From: Petralouisia muris
Lineage (GTDB): Bacteria; Bacillota; Clostridia; Lachnospirales; Lachnospiraceae
Assembly (NCBI RefSeq): GCF_004793545.1
Contig: NZ_SRYA01000009.1
Coordinates: forward strand, 58,277-122,276
DNA: 64,000 nt
Reading direction: 5' to 3'
Under the pieces are notes generated by a model. The model did no database searches, was not told the origin of the DNA, and saw only the letters and a program-made list of their open reading frames with translations. The stretch's first letter is position 1. Each line of letters begins with the position of its first letter. This document shows positions 32,381-41,709 of this stretch, piece after piece. The position numbers and the translations under genes were made by a program.

Positions 32381-34029
32381 AGATAACAGAAATTCAAATA
32401 AAAAATTTTGGAAAGCTCCATAATATTAATATCAGGCCCCTTCCGGGAATTAATGTAATATACGGAGAGAATGAAACGGGCAAATCCACCCTGCAGCAGT
32501 TTATCAGCGGGATGCTGTTTGGATTGGAGAAGCAGCGGGGGCTCTCTGGCAGGAATGATAATTATCAGCAGTATGAGCCGTGGAACAGCAGCTCTTCTTA
32601 CGCCGGAGGCTTGAAATTTACAGTGGAGAATAAACCTTTCTATCTGGAGCGGAATTTTTATCACAAGGAGAAATCGGCCAGGCTTGTAAATGAAGCGGAT
32701 TTGGAGGAATTATCAGTAGAACAGGGCGATTTGGATATGCTGTTGGGTGGCATGAGCAGGGAAACCTATGAAAATACTTTTTGTATCAGACAGGCTTCCG
32801 TAGAGACCAAGCAGGAATTTGCAGACACGCTGCAGAATTATTTTGTCAATGCGTCTCTTGGAAAGGAAGGCGGCATAGATTTATCCGGAGCCCGAAAACG
32901 GCTGAAAGACGGGCAGGAAAGAGCAAATCAGGCGTATCAGGAAAAGCTGGCAGAGCGGAAAGAAGCGGAAGAAAAGCTTCTGATGGCGGAACGGCTTCTG
33001 AAAAAGGATGTGGAGCAGCTGAAAAAACAGAAAAAAGACGGTTACCGCGCGCTTCTGCAAAAAGAAGAAAACAGCCTGATTTTTTTTGAACATGACAGTA
33101 ACCAGATGGCAGAATATTTAAGAGATATCCGTCAGGAGAGAGAACAGAGGAAATACAGGATACGGTCTGTTCTGTCCGTGTTTTTGGCATTTGCTGGTTT
33201 GCTGGCAGGAATTTGGAATGGAATAGAACACATTTTTAGAAATCCGGCTGCCGGCTGGATTGCATTGGAGGCCTGCCTGGCCATCTTGATCCTGTATGGT
33301 ATCAGAGAGGCTTTTTTCTGGCATCGGAAATTCAGGCAGTTGAAGATGCTCCGCATGCAGCAGGAAGAGGAAAGTAAGGAAATCAAGCAGTATGATTCTA
33401 TTGAGAGGGAGCAGCTAAAACAGAAAAGGCAGCAGGAAAAGCAGACAAGGAAGCGGACGGTAGAGGAATTGCTTCAGATTCAGGTATTGGAGAAGCTGGC
33501 AGAGCTGGTGAATCTGCAGGAGGAACTGGAAGAGTGCAGAGTTCCCTCAGAGGAAGAGCAGGAATATCAGCGGCAGGTGGAAGCATACCAGTTAGCAGGC
33601 CGAACTTTAGAGCGGTTGTCTCAGGAGGTTTATCAGGATACCAGAGAGCAGATGGAGCAGGAAATGTCCCGGATTCTTTCAGAACTTACCAATGGGAAAT
33701 ATAAAAAGATCGGTTTAGACGCTCAGTTGAATCTGGTGGCGACAGAAGGAAAACGCAGACTTTATCCCTGGCAGTTAAGCCAGGGGACGATGGAACAGAT
33801 GTATCTGGCCCTTCGGATGGGCGCCGGAGGATTTTTCACCCGGGAGGAATCCATGCCGATTTTGCTGGATGAAGTGTTTGCGGCTTTTGATGAGAAGCGT
33901 CTGCAGGGAACGCTCCAATGGCTTGGAAGACAGGAACAGCAGATTTTTTTGTTTACCTGTCAGAAACGGGAAATTGAAATCCTGGAAAATCAGGGAATCC
34001 CATTTGGAAAAATCATGCTGAGCAGGTAG
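32377..34029 (+). CDS. Compact SbcC/YhaN-like AAA ATPase
   Basis: 550 residues, much shorter than typical SbcC or YhaN (about 900-1200). It has an N-terminal Walker A (YGENETGKSTLQQF), then coiled coil about 170-250. A pair of hydrophobic segments (VLSVFLAFAGLLAGIWNG; AGWIALEACLAILILYGI) lies about 268-310 and is followed by more coiled coil. The ABC signature LSQGTMEQMYLALRMG and Walker B PILLDEVFAAFDEKR come last. The central hydrophobic pair replaces the zinc-hook region and suggests membrane attachment, as in YhaN-like proteins. It overlaps the exonuclease gene by four bases and is followed eight bases later by the PBP gene. Confidence 0.85.
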   Translation: MKITEIQIKNFGKLHNINIRPLPGINVIYGENETGKSTLQQFISGMLFGLEKQRGLSGRNDNYQQYEPWNSSSSYAGGLKFTVENKPFYLERNFYHKEKSARLVNEADLEELSVEQGDLDMLLGGMSRETYENTFCIRQASVETKQEFADTLQNYFVNASLGKEGGIDLSGARKRLKDGQERANQAYQEKLAERKEAEEKLLMAERLLKKDVEQLKKQKKDGYRALLQKEENSLIFFEHDSNQMAEYLRDIRQEREQRKYRIRSVLSVFLAFAGLLAGIWNGIEHIFRNPAAGWIALEACLAILILYGIREAFFWHRKFRQLKMLRMQQEEESKEIKQYDSIEREQLKQKRQQEKQTRKRTVEELLQIQVLEKLAELVNLQEELEECRVPSEEEQEYQRQVEAYQLAGRTLERLSQEVYQDTREQMEQEMSRILSELTNGKYKKIGLDAQLNLVATEGKRRLYPWQLSQGTMEQMYLALRMGAGGFFTREESMPILLDEVFAAFDEKRLQGTLQWLGRQEQQIFLFTCQKREIEILENQGIPFGKIMLSR

Positions 34030-34036
34030 GCGGTTT

Positions 34037-36148
34037 ATGAGTAAGAAAAAGAAAAAAAAGAAGAAATATCGGGCGTTTTGGTTTTTTGTCAAGCTTCAGT
34101 TTTTGTTTCTGATCCTGGTGGGATTGGCCCTTGGCTGGTACTATTACGGCGGATATGCCCAGAAGGTCAGCGAATTGCAGCAGGAAGCCAGAATGCTGGT
34201 CCAGAAATCCAGCGAAGCCACATTCCGTTCCGTACAGACCAGCCTTGTGTATGATGTGGACGGCAGGCTGATATCTACGCTTAAGGGTGAGAAAGACGTA
34301 TATTATCTGGAATATGAGGATATCCCGGCTTATGCTGTGGCGGCAATGATTAGTATTGAAGATAAGAAATTCTACCGTCATAATGGAATCGACATTAAGG
34401 CAATTATGCGGGCTGCTAAGGCCATGGTGCAAAACGGAGAGGTGACCCAGGGAGGAAGCACCATTACCCAGCAGCTTGCCAAGCTGATATTTTTGACTCA
34501 GGAGCGTACCTGGGAACGTAAAATCGAAGAAATGTTTATTGCCACCGGCCTGGAAAAAGTTTACAGTAAGGATAAAATCATGGAATTTTATCTGAATAAT
34601 GTTTATTTCAGCAACGGATATTATGGAATCCAGGCGGCCAGCAAAGGGTATTTTAACAAAGACGCCAAAGACCTTTCTTTGTCCCAGATTGCATTTTTAT
34701 GCGCCATTCCCAATAATCCAGCCCTGTATGATCCGGTTACCAATATGGACAATACCCTCAAACGGCGGGACAGGATTCTATATCAGATGTTAGAGGACGG
34801 GAAAATCAGCCAGACTACCTGCGAGCAAGCCAAGGCGGAGGTAATCACTCTGAACCGGCCGGAGAAAACGAAAAATGATTATGTGGAAACCTATACGTAT
34901 TACTGTGCGATTCGGGCATTGATGCAGCAGCAGGGATTTAAATTTAAATCAGATTTTTCTTCGGAAGAGGAGAAGGCAAAATATCAGGAGGAATACAATG
35001 CATTGTATGAAGAATGCCAGAAGAGCCTTTACACGGAAGGATACCGTATTTACACCTCCATTAATCTGGATATGCAGCAGATGCTGCAGGATGCAGTGGA
35101 CAATAATCTGGCAGAATTTACAGAGCAGAATGAAGAAGGGATTTATACCCTGCAAAGCTCTGCCGTATGCATTGATAATCATAACGGGTATGTAAAAGCT
35201 ATTGTAGGAGGCAGGAATCAGAATCTTCCCGGTTATACGCTGAACAGGGCTTATCAGAGCTTCCGGCAGCCGGGCAGCGCCATTAAGCCTCTGCTTGTTT
35301 ACACCCCGGCGCTGGAGGGGAAATATACCCCAGATACTATCGTGCAGGATGTAAAAACAGAAGAGGGTCCCTCCAATTCCAGCGGTTATTACGAAGGCGA
35401 TATCACGCTGCGTCGTGCAGTGGAAGCCTCAAAGAACACGGTTGCATGGAATTTGCTGGAGGAAATGACGCCCCGGGCGGGTCTGGAGTATCTGAAGAAA
35501 ATGAAATTTTCCAGGCTGGATACCAAGGATGAGCAGCCTGCCAGTGCTCTGGGAGGATTTACCAATGGAGTATCTGCAGTGGAAATGGCCTCCGGTTATG
35601 CAGCCATCGTCCATGACGGGAAATATCGGGAGCCAACCTGCATTACCAGAATTACTGATGCAGAGGATAATGTAATTCTGGAAACCCAAAGTGAAGAGGT
35701 GGATGTATACAAGAAAAATGCAGCCCGTATGATGACGGATATGCTGGCGTCTGTGGTGCAGGAGGGGACTGGCCGGGGACTTGCTTTAAGCAGCATGCCT
35801 TCTGCAGGAAAGACAGGAACCACCAATGACAATAAGGACGGCTGGTTTGTAGGCTACACCAGTTATTTTACCACCAGCGTATGGGTGGGCTATGACATGC
35901 CCCGGGAGCTGCCTGGATTGTCCGGTGCAAGTTATCCCGGAAGTATCTGGAGAACCTTTATGGAGCAGATTCATCAGGGTCTGGAGCCTGTGGAATTTCT
36001 GCCGTATATTGACGAAAATAAAACGCCCCTGGATGATGAAGAATACCTGGATGCATTGCAGAATGAAGTGGAAAACTATCAGGAAGACATCAATCCGCCT
36101 GAAGAGGGAATGGAAGAGCTTCCCGAAGAGGGAGAGCAGTATCCGTAG
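34037..36148 (+). CDS. Class A penicillin-binding protein (PBP1A-like)
   Basis: 703 residues, bifunctional peptidoglycan synthase. A cytoplasmic N-terminus of eight consecutive lysines precedes the membrane anchor (about 20-40). The glycosyltransferase 51 domain has EDKKFYRHNGIDIKA and QGGSTITQQLAKL. The transpeptidase domain has Ser414 in RQPGSAIKPL (SxxK), SKN in EASKNTVAWN, and the K592TGT box. The acidic C-terminus (NPPEEGMEELPEEGEQYP) is low complexity. It polymerises and cross-links glycan outside the membrane. It is probably co-transcribed with the SbcCD-like pair, and only 50 bases separate it from the island B regulator. Confidence 0.95.
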   Translation: MSKKKKKKKKYRAFWFFVKLQFLFLILVGLALGWYYYGGYAQKVSELQQEARMLVQKSSEATFRSVQTSLVYDVDGRLISTLKGEKDVYYLEYEDIPAYAVAAMISIEDKKFYRHNGIDIKAIMRAAKAMVQNGEVTQGGSTITQQLAKLIFLTQERTWERKIEEMFIATGLEKVYSKDKIMEFYLNNVYFSNGYYGIQAASKGYFNKDAKDLSLSQIAFLCAIPNNPALYDPVTNMDNTLKRRDRILYQMLEDGKISQTTCEQAKAEVITLNRPEKTKNDYVETYTYYCAIRALMQQQGFKFKSDFSSEEEKAKYQEEYNALYEECQKSLYTEGYRIYTSINLDMQQMLQDAVDNNLAEFTEQNEEGIYTLQSSAVCIDNHNGYVKAIVGGRNQNLPGYTLNRAYQSFRQPGSAIKPLLVYTPALEGKYTPDTIVQDVKTEEGPSNSSGYYEGDITLRRAVEASKNTVAWNLLEEMTPRAGLEYLKKMKFSRLDTKDEQPASALGGFTNGVSAVEMASGYAAIVHDGKYREPTCITRITDAEDNVILETQSEEVDVYKKNAARMMTDMLASVVQEGTGRGLALSSMPSAGKTGTTNDNKDGWFVGYTSYFTTSVWVGYDMPRELPGLSGASYPGSIWRTFMEQIHQGLEPVEFLPYIDENKTPLDDEEYLDALQNEVENYQEDINPPEEGMEELPEEGEQYP

Positions 36149-36198
36149 TGCAGGAAGTTTGGCGGAGTCTCGGGCAGGATATGGGAGCGTGAAGGACT

Positions 36199-36906
36199 AT
36201 GGTAAGAATAGCAATTGTGGAGGATGAAGAACTTTATATCGAAAAACTGACAGAGTATCTCGGGAAATATCAAAATCAGTTTGGGGAACAATTTGAGATT
36301 ACGGTTTATCGGGACGGAGACGGAATCACTTCACAGTATCAGGCTCAGTTTGATATTATCCTGATGGATATTCAGATGAAATTCATGGACGGCATGTCGG
36401 CGGCAGAAGAGATCCGCCGGCAGGATTCCCAGGTTGTCATTATATTTATCACCAACATGGCACAGTATGCTATCCGCGGCTATGAAGTGGATGCCCTGGA
36501 TTATATTTTAAAACCTGTGTCCTATTTTGCATTCAGCCAGAAGCTGAGCCGCGCCATTTCCCGTATTCCGAAAGAAGAGGATAAAAAGTTCACGATTTCC
36601 GTAAAAGGCGGTATTCTGTGCGTGAGTATTTCAGATATTTATTATGTGGAAAGTGCAGGCCATAATCTATTGTTTCATACTGCATCCGGCACCCACATGA
36701 CGTCAGGCACAATGAAATCAGCAGAGGAAAAGCTGACAGCGGCTGGATTTTCCAGAGGAAACAAATGTTATCTGATCAATCTGGAGCATGTGGAGGGCAT
36801 TCAGGACAAATGCGCAGTAGTGAAAGGTGAGATGTTGCAAATCAGCCGTCCCAGAATGAGCAGGTTTATGCAGGATCTTACAAGGTACTGGGGAGATGTA
36901 TTATGA
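36199..36906 (+). CDS. LytTR-family response regulator, island B
   Basis: 235 residues, paralogue of the regulator at 16117. Receiver with Asp57 in IILMDIQMKFMDGMSAAEEI, FITNMAQYAIRGYEVDALDY and the LKPVSYFAF end. LytTR domain (about 132-233) with DIYYVESAGHNLLFHT, NKCYLINLEHVEGI and ISRPRMSRF. The stop overlaps the kinase start (ATGA). AAGGAC precedes ATG 36199. It is expected to bind direct repeats such as those at 38312-38345 before the island B GH3 gene. Read-through from the PBP gene may supply basal transcription. Confidence 0.93.
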   Translation: MVRIAIVEDEELYIEKLTEYLGKYQNQFGEQFEITVYRDGDGITSQYQAQFDIILMDIQMKFMDGMSAAEEIRRQDSQVVIIFITNMAQYAIRGYEVDALDYILKPVSYFAFSQKLSRAISRIPKEEDKKFTISVKGGILCVSISDIYYVESAGHNLLFHTASGTHMTSGTMKSAEEKLTAAGFSRGNKCYLINLEHVEGIQDKCAVVKGEMLQISRPRMSRFMQDLTRYWGDVL

Positions 36907-38246
36907 ATTGGGAAAATTTGCAGGACGTATTGCCGGATATTCCCCGGGGATTTACAGCTATTGCAGAATGGCTGGCCTGCCTTTTGAGTATCTTTGAAAT
37001 GAAGCGGAGATTTTCAGGATGGAAGCTGGCAGGAATTTCGGCAATGTTTCTGGCATGTTTGGAAATCCTGCTGGTATTGACGAAATCACTCCAGGGCTTT
37101 TGGTGGATTCTCTGTATGGGAGCAGCAGTGGGCGTAATGTATCTTTTTCTGTATCTGTGCTGTGAGGCTAATGCAATGGATGTGGGATATTACTGCGTCA
37201 GGGCGTTTGCCGTAGCGGAATTTGCAGCCTCTTTGGAATGGCAGGTGGACTGTTTTTTCCGGTTTTCTCTGGGATGGGAATCCGGCTGGTTCCGTATTTT
37301 CTGGCTGGCCGCAGTGTATTTGGCAGTGTATTCGGCAGTATGGCTGCTGTTTCGGCGCCATGCCAAATCCGGCCAGGAACTTATGGTAACAAAATGGGAG
37401 CTGCTGTCTTATGTGATGATCGGGCTGGCAATTTTCGGTATCAGCAATGTGGGATTCATGCCCTGGAGTACGCCTTTCAGCGGCCGGTACATGGCGGAGA
37501 TATTTAATGTCCGAACGCTGATAGATTTTGGAGGCGTGGCGATTCTCTATGCGTATCACGCTCAGAGAATGGAGCTTTGGGCGCGGCATGAATTAGAGAG
37601 TATGGAAAGCATTCTGCATAGCCAGTATACCCAATATAAGCAGTCCCAGGAAGCAATTGATCTGATTAATTATAAATACCATGACCTGAAACACCATATT
37701 CACGCACTTCGGGCTGAAGAAAATGCGCAGGAAAGAAATGCACATCTGGACAGAATGGAAGAGGAAATCAAAAATTATGAGGCTCAGAATAAGACGGGAA
37801 ATCAGGTGTTAGACACTCTTCTGACCTCCAAGCAGCTCTATTGCATGAAAAATAGCATTACCATGACCTGCGTAGCGGACGGTAATCTGTTTCATTTTAT
37901 GGACGTGATGGATATCTGTTCTATTTTTGGCAATGCGTTGGACAATGCAATAGAATATGAAAAGAAAATTCCCGATCAAGAAAAGCGACTGATTCATGTG
38001 ACGGCCTTTTCTCAGAAAAATTTCCTGATTGTGCGGTTTGAAAATTACTGTGAGGACAGGCTGGACTTCAAGGAAGATCTTCCTGTGACAACGAAAAAAG
38101 ACGGGCATTTTCACGGTTATGGACTGAAAAGCCTGCGGTATACGGTGCATAAATATGGCGGTGAGGTGGATGTTGTCAATCAGGATAACTGGTTTCATCT
38201 GAACATATTAATTCCAATCAAAAATGAAAGGGCAGAATCAAAATAG
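36903..38246 (+). CDS. GHKL-type sensor histidine kinase (AgrC-like), island B
   Basis: 447 residues, same architecture as the island A kinase. Several membrane segments in the first ~220 residues (including ISAMFLACLEILLVLTK and WLAAVYLAVYSAVWLLF), a linker, the H-box KYHDLKHHIHALRAEE, and a GHKL ATPase domain (SIFGNALDNAIEYE, HFHGYGLKSLRYTVHKYGG). It overlaps the regulator by four bases. A terminator overlaps its stop, so the downstream glycosidase genes probably have their own promoter. The input signal is unknown; no peptide pheromone genes are seen. Confidence 0.88.
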   Translation: MNWENLQDVLPDIPRGFTAIAEWLACLLSIFEMKRRFSGWKLAGISAMFLACLEILLVLTKSLQGFWWILCMGAAVGVMYLFLYLCCEANAMDVGYYCVRAFAVAEFAASLEWQVDCFFRFSLGWESGWFRIFWLAAVYLAVYSAVWLLFRRHAKSGQELMVTKWELLSYVMIGLAIFGISNVGFMPWSTPFSGRYMAEIFNVRTLIDFGGVAILYAYHAQRMELWARHELESMESILHSQYTQYKQSQEAIDLINYKYHDLKHHIHALRAEENAQERNAHLDRMEEEIKNYEAQNKTGNQVLDTLLTSKQLYCMKNSITMTCVADGNLFHFMDVMDICSIFGNALDNAIEYEKKIPDQEKRLIHVTAFSQKNFLIVRFENYCEDRLDFKEDLPVTTKKDGHFHGYGLKSLRYTVHKYGGEVDVVNQDNWFHLNILIPIKNERAESK

Positions 38247-38264
38247 GTTTTCTGCTCTTTTCTT
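38227..38264 (+). terminator. Terminator overlapping the end of the island B kinase gene
   Basis: AAAGGGCAGAA (38227-38237) pairs with TTCTGCTCTTT (38250-38260), one G-U pair, followed by TCTT. The left arm lies in the last codons of the kinase gene (stop 38244-38246). Confidence 0.75.
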
Positions 38265-38311
38265 ATATTGTTGAATGAAAAATTTCTGATTTGGGAAAAA
38301 CGCCAATATTT

Positions 38312-38345
38312 TTGCAATTCATGCAGAAATATTGCAGTTTATGCA
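38312..38345 (+). promoter_or_regulatory. Candidate LytTR operator, island B
   Basis: TTGCAATTCATGCA (38312-38325) and TTGCAGTTTATGCA (38332-38345) match at 12 of 14 positions with a 20-bp period. The core CAGTTTAT resembles the CAGTTCAG core of the island A repeats. It lies directly upstream of a promoter-like region for the tailed GH3 gene. Confidence 0.6.
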
Positions 38346-38370
38346 TAAATCAGCACAGCTCTCCATCTTC

Positions 38371-38379
38371 TGTTATGAT
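38371..38379 (+). promoter_or_regulatory. Extended -10 element for the island B glycosidase genes
   Basis: TGTTATGAT (TGN plus TATGAT at 38374-38379) lies 33 bases before the GTG start. The position of the -35 (38351-38356, CAGCAC) is poor and follows the operator repeats by five bases, as expected for activator-dependent transcription. Confidence 0.45.
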
Positions 38380-38411
38380 AAATTCATACAAAATATAAGG
38401 GAGGGAGACAT

Positions 38412-40970
38412 GTGAAACATCAGGACTTACTGAACAGAATGACATTGGCGGAAAAGGCGGCGTTTTTAAGCGGCAAAAATATGTGGCAGACCAGGGATTT
38501 TCCACGGCTTGGCATTCCATCTGTTTTTTGCTCTGACGGACCTCACGGCATCCGTAAGCAGGCCGGGGCAGGAGATCATCTGGGATTAAACGCTTCGCTT
38601 CCGGCCACCTGCTTTCCAACGGCGGCTACCGTTGCCAACAGCTGGGATGAGAAGCTGGGAGAGGAACTGGGGAATGCGCTGGGAGAGGAAGCGGCTGCCC
38701 AGAGAGTGCATGTGCTTTTAGGACCGGGATTGAATATCAAGAGAAGCCCCCTCTGCGGGCGGAATTTTGAATATTTTTCAGAGGATCCCTATCTGTCAGG
38801 AAAAATGGCGGCGTCGTATATCCGTGGGATTCAGAATCAGGGCGTATATGCCTGTCCCAAGCATTTTGCGGTAAACAGCCAGGAACTTCGCAGGATGGCG
38901 ATGGATGCTGTCGTGGATGAGCGGACGCTGCGGGAAATTTATCTGACCGGTTTTGAGATTGCCGTGAAAGAAGGCGGGGCAAAGGCCATTATGACAAGCT
39001 ACAATGAAGTTAACGGCATTTATGCAAATGAGAATAAGCATTTACTGCAGGATATTCTGAGGAAAGAATGGGGATTTGAGGGAATTGTCATTACGGACTG
39101 GGGCGCATCTAACAGCCATACGGCAGGGGTGGCGGCAGGCTCTAATCTGGAAATGCCTTCTCCGGGACTGGATTCTGCAAGGGAAATTCTTAGGGTAGTC
39201 AAGGAAAAGCGGCTGACAGAAGAGGAAGTGGACGCCTGTGTGGATGAACTTCTGGATGCAGTTTTAACGCTGACGAAGCAGGCCAAAGAAAAGCAGCATA
39301 ATATTGAAAAGGAAAAGCATCACAAGCTGGCAAGGCGTGCGGCAGAAGAGAGTGCCGTGCTTTTGAAAAATGAAGATCATTTTCTTCCTCTGAAGCCAGG
39401 CTTAAAAGTGGCTTTTATCGGGGATTTTGTATCAGAGCCCAGGTATCAGGGGGCAGGCTCATCCATGGTAAATCCCATTTATCTGGATACGATGGAACAG
39501 ATATTGTCAATGACTGAGGCAGAAGCCGAAACAGTTCCTGGGAGTATGCCCGAAACAATGAAACAGCCATTGGGGGCCTATGGGATTCAGCTGGTGGGAA
39601 TAAACCGGGGATACCAAAGAAATGGAGATGCAGATGCAATGCTGAAAAAAGAGGCGTTGGATTTGGCTGCAATGGCAGATGCGGTGGTGTACTGTTTCGG
39701 CCTGAATGAAATCAGCGAATCCGAGGGAATGGATCGGAGTCACATGCGCATTCCCCAGAATCAGATAGAGCTTTTGGAAGCCATTGCCCAGGTGAATCCT
39801 AACATTGCCGGGGTGATAAGCGCGGGAGCGGCCGTAGAAATGCCCTGGGCCCGCTGCCTGAAAGCCATTTTATACGGTGGCCTGTCTGGGCAGGCAGGTG
39901 CGGGGGCCATTTTGAATCTGTTGACTGGCAAGGTAAATCCTTCCGGAAAGTTAAGTGAAACTTACCCTATTAAATATGAAGACACCCCTGCATTCCGGTA
40001 TTATCCCAGCGTCCAGAGAACGGCGGAATACAGAGAGGGTATATATGTGGGATACCGTTATTATCAGACGGCCGGCATAAAGGTGCAGTATCCTTTTGGC
40101 TATGGGCTTTCTTATACTGACTTTGCTTATTCCGATTTGAAAGTGGATCAATATGGGGTGGAATTTACAGTAACCAATATTGGAAAACGGGATGGAGCGG
40201 AGATAGCGCAGCTCTATGCAGGAAAATCCCCGGCAGATGCTGAGAAAAAATTTTGCAGCGGCTCAGACAGGAAAACGGAAGATTTTGTTCAGAAAGGAAT
40301 TTTTCGTCCGGCCAGAGAGTTAAAAGGATTTGTAAAAGTGTTTTTGAAGGAAGGGGAGAGCAGCAGGATAAAGCTTCCCTTTGACGATAAGACTTTCCGT
40401 TACTGGAATGTGAAAACCGGCAGATGGGAGCAGGAAGGCGGGAACTGGAACATAATGGTGGGAGCCAGCGCAGAAGATATTCGTCTGGAAGCGTCCATAG
40501 AGCTTCCGGAGACAAATACAGAGCTTCCTTACCAGAGAGAAGAACTTCCTTCCTACTTTTCCGGCCGGATTCAGCAGGTGAAAAAGGAAGAATTTGAAAA
40601 ACTTCTGGGCCGTAAAGCGCCAGACAGAAAGTGGGGCGGGGAGCTTGGAATCAACGATGCTGTCTGTCAGATGTATTATGCAAAAAGCAGACTGGCAAGG
40701 CTGGCGTACCAGATGCTAACCAGGAAGAAGAGAAAAAGCGAAGAAAAAGGAATGCCGGATTTAAATATTCTGTTTATTTACAACATGCCTTTTAGGGGAA
40801 TTGCCAAAATGACAAACGGCATGGTGAGTATGGAAATGGTGCAGGGTATGGTTACAGCGGTAAACGGGCATTTATTCCGGGGCGTGAAACAAATGCTCAA
40901 AGGATATTTTGCCAATGCCAGAGCCAATAAACAGTATGAGGCAAAACTTTCCCGAAAGGAAATGAGGTGA
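38412..40970 (+). CDS. GH3 glycosidase with conserved C-terminal tail, island B
   Basis: 852 residues from GTG 38412 (GGGAGGGA upstream; the ATG two bases earlier is out of frame and runs into TGA). Ordinary GH3 order and no signal peptide, so cytoplasmic. Nucleophile Asp229 in ITDWGASN, substrate-site residues KHFAVNSQE, acid/base candidate Glu438 in SESEGMDR, and a fibronectin-III-like domain (YPFGYGLSYTDF). A tail (about 725-852) ends with FIYNMP..GIAKMTNGMVSM (about 787-809) and more hydrophobic residues. It is closely similar to the enzyme at 24917 over its whole length, so the two are paralogues. The GtrA gene follows after six bases. Confidence 0.9.
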   Translation: MKHQDLLNRMTLAEKAAFLSGKNMWQTRDFPRLGIPSVFCSDGPHGIRKQAGAGDHLGLNASLPATCFPTAATVANSWDEKLGEELGNALGEEAAAQRVHVLLGPGLNIKRSPLCGRNFEYFSEDPYLSGKMAASYIRGIQNQGVYACPKHFAVNSQELRRMAMDAVVDERTLREIYLTGFEIAVKEGGAKAIMTSYNEVNGIYANENKHLLQDILRKEWGFEGIVITDWGASNSHTAGVAAGSNLEMPSPGLDSAREILRVVKEKRLTEEEVDACVDELLDAVLTLTKQAKEKQHNIEKEKHHKLARRAAEESAVLLKNEDHFLPLKPGLKVAFIGDFVSEPRYQGAGSSMVNPIYLDTMEQILSMTEAEAETVPGSMPETMKQPLGAYGIQLVGINRGYQRNGDADAMLKKEALDLAAMADAVVYCFGLNEISESEGMDRSHMRIPQNQIELLEAIAQVNPNIAGVISAGAAVEMPWARCLKAILYGGLSGQAGAGAILNLLTGKVNPSGKLSETYPIKYEDTPAFRYYPSVQRTAEYREGIYVGYRYYQTAGIKVQYPFGYGLSYTDFAYSDLKVDQYGVEFTVTNIGKRDGAEIAQLYAGKSPADAEKKFCSGSDRKTEDFVQKGIFRPARELKGFVKVFLKEGESSRIKLPFDDKTFRYWNVKTGRWEQEGGNWNIMVGASAEDIRLEASIELPETNTELPYQREELPSYFSGRIQQVKKEEFEKLLGRKAPDRKWGGELGINDAVCQMYYAKSRLARLAYQMLTRKKRKSEEKGMPDLNILFIYNMPFRGIAKMTNGMVSMEMVQGMVTAVNGHLFRGVKQMLKGYFANARANKQYEAKLSRKEMR

Positions 40971-40976
40971 CAGAGA

Positions 40977-41603
40977 TTGGGGAGCCTGAAAGATAAATGG
41001 CTGGAAATCTGGGGAGACTGGGAAGAACAGCATCCCACGTTTGCAAAATGGGTCTATCAGATTTTTTATTTTTTTGTGTTCAGCATGGGAGTTACCATAT
41101 TTCAATATCTGGTATTTACCTTTTTACCGGGAGTTCTGGGACAAGAGCTTGCCGGAACAGAATTTATGTGGCCCCAAAAGAAGATGCAGCTTTTCGGAGT
41201 GGATGTTACCTGGAGCCTTTTGGGATATCAGGTGCTGCGGGATGAAACCGGAACAGTCTTAATCGGCGGCGGATTGGGGTACTTCATCAGCTATGAATTG
41301 GGCTCTTTTCTTGCTCAGTGCATCAATTTTCCGCTGCAGAGAAACATTACTTTTAAAAGCAAGGGGAACCCGGCCTATCAGGCTATGTGGTATCTTATTG
41401 CTTGGATTTTGATTTCCCTGGTCTGCAATGGATTTAATAATCTGTGGATGCCTGTGGCCGCGGCCTATGTGCCTCCAGCTGTTTACAATCTGCTGGTAGC
41501 ATTTATTACGGGAGGAGTTTCCATGGTGATTTTTTTCTTTGTGTTTAAGATTATTTTCCCGGAAGGAGAGCCAGGAAAAGAGGCGCAGGGAGTGAAAATT
41601 TAA
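40977..41603 (+). CDS. GtrA-family membrane protein, island B
   Basis: 208 residues starting at TTG 40977: the in-frame codon at 40968 is the GH3 stop, and GAGGTG lies eight bases before the TTG, so this start is forced. Four predicted helices: WVYQIFYFFVFSMGVTIFQY, the segment near GYFISYELGSFLAQC, MWYLIAWILISLVCNG, and VYNLLVAFITGGVSMVIFFF. The conserved AQCINFPLQRNITFKSKGN matches the island A GtrA. The family is thought to flip lipid-linked sugars; here it sits between two GH3 genes. The charged N-terminus (KDKWLEIWGDWEEQHPTF) is longer than in the island A copy. Confidence 0.87.
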   Translation: MGSLKDKWLEIWGDWEEQHPTFAKWVYQIFYFFVFSMGVTIFQYLVFTFLPGVLGQELAGTEFMWPQKKMQLFGVDVTWSLLGYQVLRDETGTVLIGGGLGYFISYELGSFLAQCINFPLQRNITFKSKGNPAYQAMWYLIAWILISLVCNGFNNLWMPVAAAYVPPAVYNLLVAFITGGVSMVIFFFVFKIIFPEGEPGKEAQGVKI

Positions 41604-41709
41604 ACTGTTTTGCATGTGATAGAAAAAATTTGCTGCAGTTTGCGGCGATTTCTGAATGAGAAATAAGAGGTGCGGTAAAAAGAGCCGCAAGGAAGGAGAA
41701 AAGGACAGT

